Below, one piece after another: positions 59,217 through 64,000 of a stretch of DNA of 64,000 nucleotides. The DNA lies in assembly GCA_001939145.1 (NCBI GenBank), contig LSRX01000065.1, positions 621,976 to 685,975 on the forward strand, written 5' to 3'. Position numbers and translations under genes: made by a program. The DNA comes from Symbiodinium microadriaticum. Taxonomy: Eukaryota > Sar > Dinophyceae > Suessiales > Symbiodiniaceae. The notes under the pieces are model-generated. The model worked only from the letters and a program-made list of their open reading frames with translations, was not told where the DNA came from and did not search any database. Positions within the stretch are counted from its first letter, which is position 1; each line of letters opens with the position of its first letter.

Positions 59217-61790
59217 TCATCTCCAATTTTGCACGATGGCATTTCCGAGCAATAGCTGCCGGACAGCAGGCAATGTGCATAAAACGATGAAGCTATGATC
59301 TGATGACACGGTTCTTTTGAGCATCCTGCCTTTGGCTGCACCCATGTACCCTTCATCGCGAAAAGTATGGCCATATTTTGGATTCTGGCCTTGGCGAACG
59401 GCAGAAAACATCTTCAGGTGTTAGGGGACACCTAGATGTGCCACCACGGTGCCATCCATGATGGCCATGAAAACAATTTCCTGATAGGCCTCAGATCAAA
59501 GAACATATGCATACTTGCATCGATGCTATGCTTGATCATGTCGACATGACATGTGTGTGCCACAAAGTCGCATGAAACTTTGGCCGCAATGGCCACAATC
59601 GGTCGGATCTTTGGCTTGCCATTTTCGCAAGGGCAGCATAACTGATGCAACTGTTATCCTGATGCAGCTGTAGATTCGTTCGTGTTTGATGTGTGAAAAC
59701 GAACTCTATGCTTTGCCAAGTTTCGCATGCCTCTTCGAGCTCAGCTTTGCCAGCTGGGCTGAGAAATCGCCCGTTTCTTTCCATCCGATTGAAGAACTCG
59801 TTGAGCCAATACCTGATCAAACCACGAGGTTATGGCCACGGTGTAGGCTTGAGGTTGTGCTCTCTAGCAAACGGTTTCTTTTGCAGCCATGTTGCACGGT
59901 TTTCACCATCTCAGTCAACTCTGGATCAGCTCGAAAGTTATGGGACTCGCAAAGCTTCAGCAGCAGCTGGCACAACCATCCCGTCACCACCCGAGCCTAA
60001 GATCACAACATGGTGTATGGCAGAAAGTAGCTGAAACCAGATCTTGGTGCAACCTGAGGGGCATTGTGAGCCTTCATGCTCATCTCTGCATAACCCGATA
60101 CCGGATCGCGAAGGTTTCGCGCGTGAAACTCGGGTTGAGAGTGCCTGGCTATTATACATATATATGTGCAGGCCACCTAACTCTGCACACGTACATGTAC
60201 ACATAGCACACATGTACACATATTTGCGGCATGATGCTCGATCTTGTTCGCCCGACTCCATTGCATCAGATCTGAGTGAGCGATGGACAAACGAGCATTC
60301 ATCTTGTCCTTAGCAAGAGTGCCGGCAGGTGCTGGCCAGATGTCCTGCAGCTTGAAATTAAACAGTCCACACGTGTTATCACATCGATCCCGGGTGGTCC
60401 TCGATCCTCAAAAGCATGATCAGCACAGATGCCACAACCCAGTGGCATATGCCAAGATTGATTGTGTGCATACTGCACCATCGAAGTGCAGAGTGGTGGA
60501 AGCCTTTGATGCTCAACACATGGCCTCGGTTTCAGGGTTCAGGCTTTAGCGGGTTTAGGGTTTGGGGTTTAGGGTTTGTCAGTCTTCGAAAAAGACGAAT
60601 AGCTAACAACATGTTGCACATATGTGTAGCATGAGTGTAGATGAGGACAAGGAACTTCGCAAGCCCTGGTAGGGTTTGCAAACTGACACGAAGTCCTGCC
60701 ACCCTCGTCGAGGAAGGAAACGTAGCTGAGAGGGAAACTTGAGGTAGTCGTTGTCTTTGGCTTTGCAGTGATGACACAGTTGTTTGCAGTTCCAGGCTGC
60801 AGACAGGTTTAGCACTTCCTGCATTCGAATCTTGACATCTGACGAGTGCACATATGAAGCTCCTAGCAAATGTCCGGATCGCGGCAGTCCTTCATGAACT
60901 TCCAGTCTGCTCGTACTTCCGAAAAGTAAGCTCTCGGGAAACATTTTTTTCACCCACCACATCAGCAGCTGACTGCTCCATCGATTCCGGGTTGATGGTG
61001 TTCGGGTCCAAGTACATGGGGGCCACTCCCAAGTAGCAGTAATTGAAAGATGCAGCGATCTTAGCCACATTCACTTAATATCAATATAAACCCCCACTGA
61101 AATTTAATACTAATCCTCAGCTATAGCTTATAGTACGTAGGGTTATTATAAGGAATCGAAAATAGCATAGCAAAAAAACTATCTTAGGCCTAGGCGTGCC
61201 CGAACTCCCTATCAGTATCCTTGCATCTGGAGGCAGGTCTCATGAATGCCTGCAGCGTCGCGAATCCGGTGCTCAAAGCCATGGCTCCCGTGTCCAATCT
61301 CAAGATGCACTAGATGTCAGATTGAATATGGACACTTGTACATGTTAACATACCAGTGAAGACTAGCAGCACAACGTACAGCAAACAAAGGGAATCGGTC
61401 CTGCATCTCAATGTCGATCAAAACATTCATCGACACCAACACTAACTTTTGGCCGTGCTCGGTGTACCGGAAGTCATCACCATGGATGCCGATGGGAATC
61501 ATTCCCCGCTGGGCCTGTGCAGGCCATTGCACAACAGAGCTTTCGTGTTGCTTGAAGTTAACCCAGAAATAACACAGGTCTTCATCGGTATACAGTTGCC
61601 GTAGCCGCCCACATTCATGCAAAGCATTCAAGACGTCGTGCGGCAAAACCACCGGCATTTCCCTTAAGGTTGTGGGGCCAAGAGGCAGCAATGCAAGGAT
61701 CGATCCGAAAATAACATAAATTGTAAACTCATATTTGTCTGAAGTCCCTTCAAACATTGCTGGCGAAGGATTAGGTGCTCCAGCTGCCAC
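59217..61790 (-). CDS. Multi-exon GDD-motif family protein
   Basis: Coding pieces occur in order on the minus strand in changing frames, as in a spliced gene. 61790-61340: AAGAPNPSPAMFEGTSDKYE, later VLPHDVLNALHECGRLRQLY and PIGIHGDDFRYTEHGQKLVL. About 61070: IAASFNYCYLGVAPMYLD. About 60930: EVRADWKFMK. 60840-60720: EVLNLSAAWNCKQLCHHC then KAKDNDYLKFP. About 60472: MHTINLGI. About 60370-60230: KDKMNARLSIAHSDLMQWSR. 59996-59905: ARVVTGWLCQLLLKLCESHN. About 59815-59560: YWLNEFFNRMERNGRFLS and later LWPLRPKFH. 59411-59217: NPKYGHTFRDEGYMGAAKGR. The order of blocks (GDD, DWK, CxxC, HT.NLG, RPKFH, DEGYMG) is what I recall for a multicopy Symbiodinium family of unknown function. Acidic residues, a CxxC pair and the HT..LG block loosely recall CACTA/Plavaka-type transposases; this is speculation. 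Two junctions fit AG|G acceptors (60838, 59996). Start and exact exon ends are uncertain; no disabling change is proven. Confidence 0.6.
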
Positions 61791-62284
61791 ACTCCTTTGA
61801 CCCGCTTTCGAAGAGGTACGACAACATTTCGTATCGGCACCTGAAGCTGAGCAAGAATACGGAAACCAACATCGCTAAGCTAGATTTAGAATCTAGCAGA
61901 GAACAACTTGGAGCCAGGCTTGGAAGGGGGCTTCGTGTCTCAACACATCTCTTTCAATGTTGGACGTGTGGCGGCCCTCTGCTCCAGCATTAGCCATAGC
62001 AGCCAGCGGTCTGTCAGGGCGGATGTCGTGGTCATCGAAGTCCTGCTGCAGCTGGGATCGGTACTTATATTATTGGGTTCGCAACCTGCCGGCATCGAGG
62101 ATTGGGGTAGTTTCAAACTTCAGGTTTTGCAATATCAGGATCGACACGAACAACGAAGCGACAGCTACTATGCAATCCTGCATGATTGAAGCTCTTAGGT
62201 GTTCTATACCATGAGGCTTTACAGGATAGCAGTTTCAGGTATAATAGGGCATTATATCGTCGCGGGTTGACTAATAATCCAGAG

Positions 62285-62400
62285 GTGTTTGGGGTTTAGG
62301 GTTTAGGGTTTTAGGGTTTAGGGTTTTAGGGTTTAGGAGTCTAGGTTTAGGGTTTTAGGGTCTGTTTGGGTTTAGGGTTTGTTAGGGTTGTTTAGGGTAG
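62285..62400. repeat. TTTAGGG telomere-like array
   Basis: The only telomere-like block in 59-63 kb, lying upstream of the minus-strand gene. Confidence 0.85.
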
Positions 62401-62401
62401 G

Positions 62402-62689
62402 TCACACAACCCCTATCCCTATATGGTTGCAGTCCTCTACTGCAGCATGAGCCACCCGCTGTGCCGAAGCATAGCTCAGCTCCTGCTCTATCGCATCAGC
62501 AATCGATTGCAAATTCGGGATTAAGGTGTAGTCGACTTGCAGCTGTAACATGCAGCATTGCAGTCCCCCGATGTGATCATCGAGTGTAAGCATTGGCTTA
62601 GACATCCACGGCCAGAGGGATGACGATGAGCTGTGCCTGCGTAGGATATGCTCTGCCATGATATGTACATGTACACTGCATGTATTCAT
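62402..62689 (-). other. Exon-like island, unrecognised
   Basis: The minus frame reads RRHSSSSSLWPWMSKPMLTL then LQVDYTLIPNLQSIADAIEQ and ELSYASAQRVAHAAVEDCNH. The composition is protein-like. It could be an upstream exon of the GDD-family gene or another gene. Confidence 0.35.
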
Positions 62690-63180
62690 GTTTGCTATGG
62701 CATGGTCGGGTTTTCGACAACATGCAGGGTCGAGTGCAGGATTCCCACACCCAGCGGAAGTCGTCTGCCCACATGTCTCATGTACAGGTACAGGCTAAGG
62801 ATCGTAAATCCTCACCTGCTTTGCAACCCGCGTAAATTTGCATTGCATGTGGAACACTCACCTCAGTACTAAGGCCAGTAACCGACGACTGCAATCATTG
62901 CAAATTTACCCGCTATAGATCTATGGCAAATAACCAGCTTAAAGTTTTTAGCCACAACAACATCCGAATTAGCATTGATCATGAGTTCTGATCACACAAC
63001 ATCATGTACATGTTATAGGCGTCGGCCACATGACCAGTGAGGTGAAGCACACATCTAGATGCATGTGATAGCTCACATGCACACACCTTTGGAACAAAAC
63101 GAGGAGTGGCCCATGTCACTCGCTGCGACGGCCATCACTTCTTCGGCTTCTTGGTAGACTTTTTGGGATCGGGCTCAGCC
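62690..63180. other. Unique, no telomere words
   Basis: No motif. A 12-mer GCAAATTTACGC / GCAAATTTACCC is present in inverted or near-inverted form at 62830 and 62900. Confidence 0.35.
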
Positions 63181-63414
63181 TCAGATCTTATCCCTAGTCC
63201 GACCACACAGTCCCACGACCCAGGCCATGGTATGATAGATAAGCCAAGCGACAAACAAGGCTTTGATAGGTCTGAGGGCGCTCGCGTAGTTCTCGATAGC
63301 TTTATCGAGTACCCTGACAAGCGGCTCCAATGTTGCTTCATCCTTTGACCCTGAGATCATCTTCCAGTCGAGGGCTTCGGTAGCAGTTTCGATAGGCTGC
63401 TGGTAGAGCCGGAT
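63181..63414 (-). other. Probable exon of the right-edge gene
   Basis: The minus frame begins after TTTCGCAG and reads IRLYQQPIETATEALDWKMI, SGSKDEATLEPLVRVLDKAI and ENYASALRPIKALFVAWLIY, to a TGA at 63181. An alternative ending in another frame gives a Lys-rich tail (EPDPKKSTKKPKK, 63135-63180), which would need an intron after about TMA. It is helix-rich by composition. Family unknown. Confidence 0.5.
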
Positions 63415-63754
63415 CTGCGAAACATAACCTTCAGCCAGTTGTGGGGACCTGGGCTGGCATACCGGTTTGGGGTTCGGGATTTAGGGGTTTGGGCTACCGG
63501 TTGACAAGTTCTGACAAAACCCTAAACCCTGACCCCAATCCCCTAAACCCAAACCGCTTACGACCTTGGTGTTTTGGACTGTGGAGTTGGAGTTTCTGGG
63601 GTCCAGGGTTTGGGGTTTTTGGGGTTTAGAGACTAGGTCCTAAACCTAATGGGGGATGTTCAGGATCCAGGCACTAGGTTGTTTATTTGGTCTATAAGCT
63701 AAAGGGCTTTCGGCTACGATTTCAGAGGACTACGATTGCAATTGTAAAAAAAAT

Positions 63755-64000
63755 CTTGAACCAAGTGTCACTTTTCGCTTCGTGGGATCCGGCAAGCCTT
63801 GGTCCTCTTGCAACTTTTGCACCCAAAACTTAGCATCCGTGGAACAGGATCTTCCAACCTTTAGCTTCGAGTTCGCCTTCCCGGTGTAGGTGGCTGGTTT
63901 CTTGGCCTTGGGTGGGTCCTTCGTATTAATCTCCTTAGGTTTCGGCTGCTTCCCATTCAGGCTCTCTCGAGATGCCCCTGGCTGGAGACCTCTGCTGGTG
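63755..64000 (-). CDS. Partial gene leaving the window
   Basis: A frame without internal ATG is open from the window edge to about 63755: TSRGLQPGASRESLNGKQPK, PKEINTKDPPKAKKPATYTG, KANSKLKVGRSCSTDAKFWV and QKLQEDQGLPDPTKRKVTLG. It is Lys/Pro-rich with a soluble, linker-like composition. About 340 bp of intron-like sequence with degenerate CCCTAAA separates it from the exon ending at 63414; both are on the minus strand, so they probably belong to one gene. Function unknown. Confidence 0.45.

Noticed and set aside
1..64000. tRNA, rRNA or spliced-leader RNA genes
   Set aside because: I looked for tRNA-like cloverleaf boxes, conserved rRNA words and the dinoflagellate spliced-leader sequence and saw none; a covariance-model search would be decisive.

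Overview
The window reads as nuclear DNA of a dinoflagellate, most likely a Symbiodiniaceae coral symbiont. Four signs support this: (i) TTTAGGG/CCCTAAA (Arabidopsis-type) telomere-like repeats, which dinoflagellates also use, spread through almost the whole window on both strands; (ii) two genes made of RCC1-like repeats of the kind I associate with Symbiodinium gene models, one with a ubiquitin-like N-terminus; (iii) two pieces of a multi-exon protein family that I recall as multicopy in Symbiodinium, with introns that seem to end AG|G and lack clear GT donors; (iv) very low coding density. The assignment rests on recognition, not on a search. The sequence is a draft scaffold: it has two N-runs (17576-18061, 52189-52502) and four single Ns (7750, 26958, 37863, 43865), and at least two single Ns sit beside exact duplications that look like unmerged contig ends.

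Layout. 1-15.3 kb: telomere-like arrays, many 75-180 bp foldback (MITE-like) elements, a 52-bp x 20 tandem array (7751-8807), a 56-bp x 4 array, and a fragment of the GDD-motif protein family (about 13.1-13.4 kb, + strand). 15.4-16.6 kb: RCC1-repeat gene 1 (+), which seems truncated by nonsense codons. 16.9-17.6 kb: an AT-rich rve integrase fragment (-) running into the gap. 18-28 kb: more telomere-like repeats, foldbacks and triplet satellites. 28.1-29.4 kb: ubiquitin-like plus RCC1-repeat gene 2 (+). 29.5-58.9 kb: repeat-dominated, with short exon-like islands (33.5, 36.0, 38.9-39.3, 45.6 kb). 59.2-61.8 kb: a telomere-repeat-free, multi-exon member of the GDD family (-). 63.2-64.0 kb: two exons of an unrecognised gene (-) that leaves the window.

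Two architectures stand out. First, at least a dozen unrelated foldback families fill the intergenic or intronic space. Several end in CCC...GGG flanked by TA (or TTA/TAA) duplications and often sit in CCCTAAA repeats, whose TA could be the target. One copy (14781-14887) can be compared with an empty site about 3.4 kb away in the same window. Second, two short exon-like sequences alternate on the + strand between 9 and 25 kb (Y-X-Y-X-Y-X-Y). Each is preceded by AG, and they differ mostly at third codon positions; they may be duplicated exon pairs of a large gene whose introns are made of telomere-like repeats. I found no tRNA, rRNA, CRISPR array, spliced-leader gene or bacterial-type promoter or terminator.
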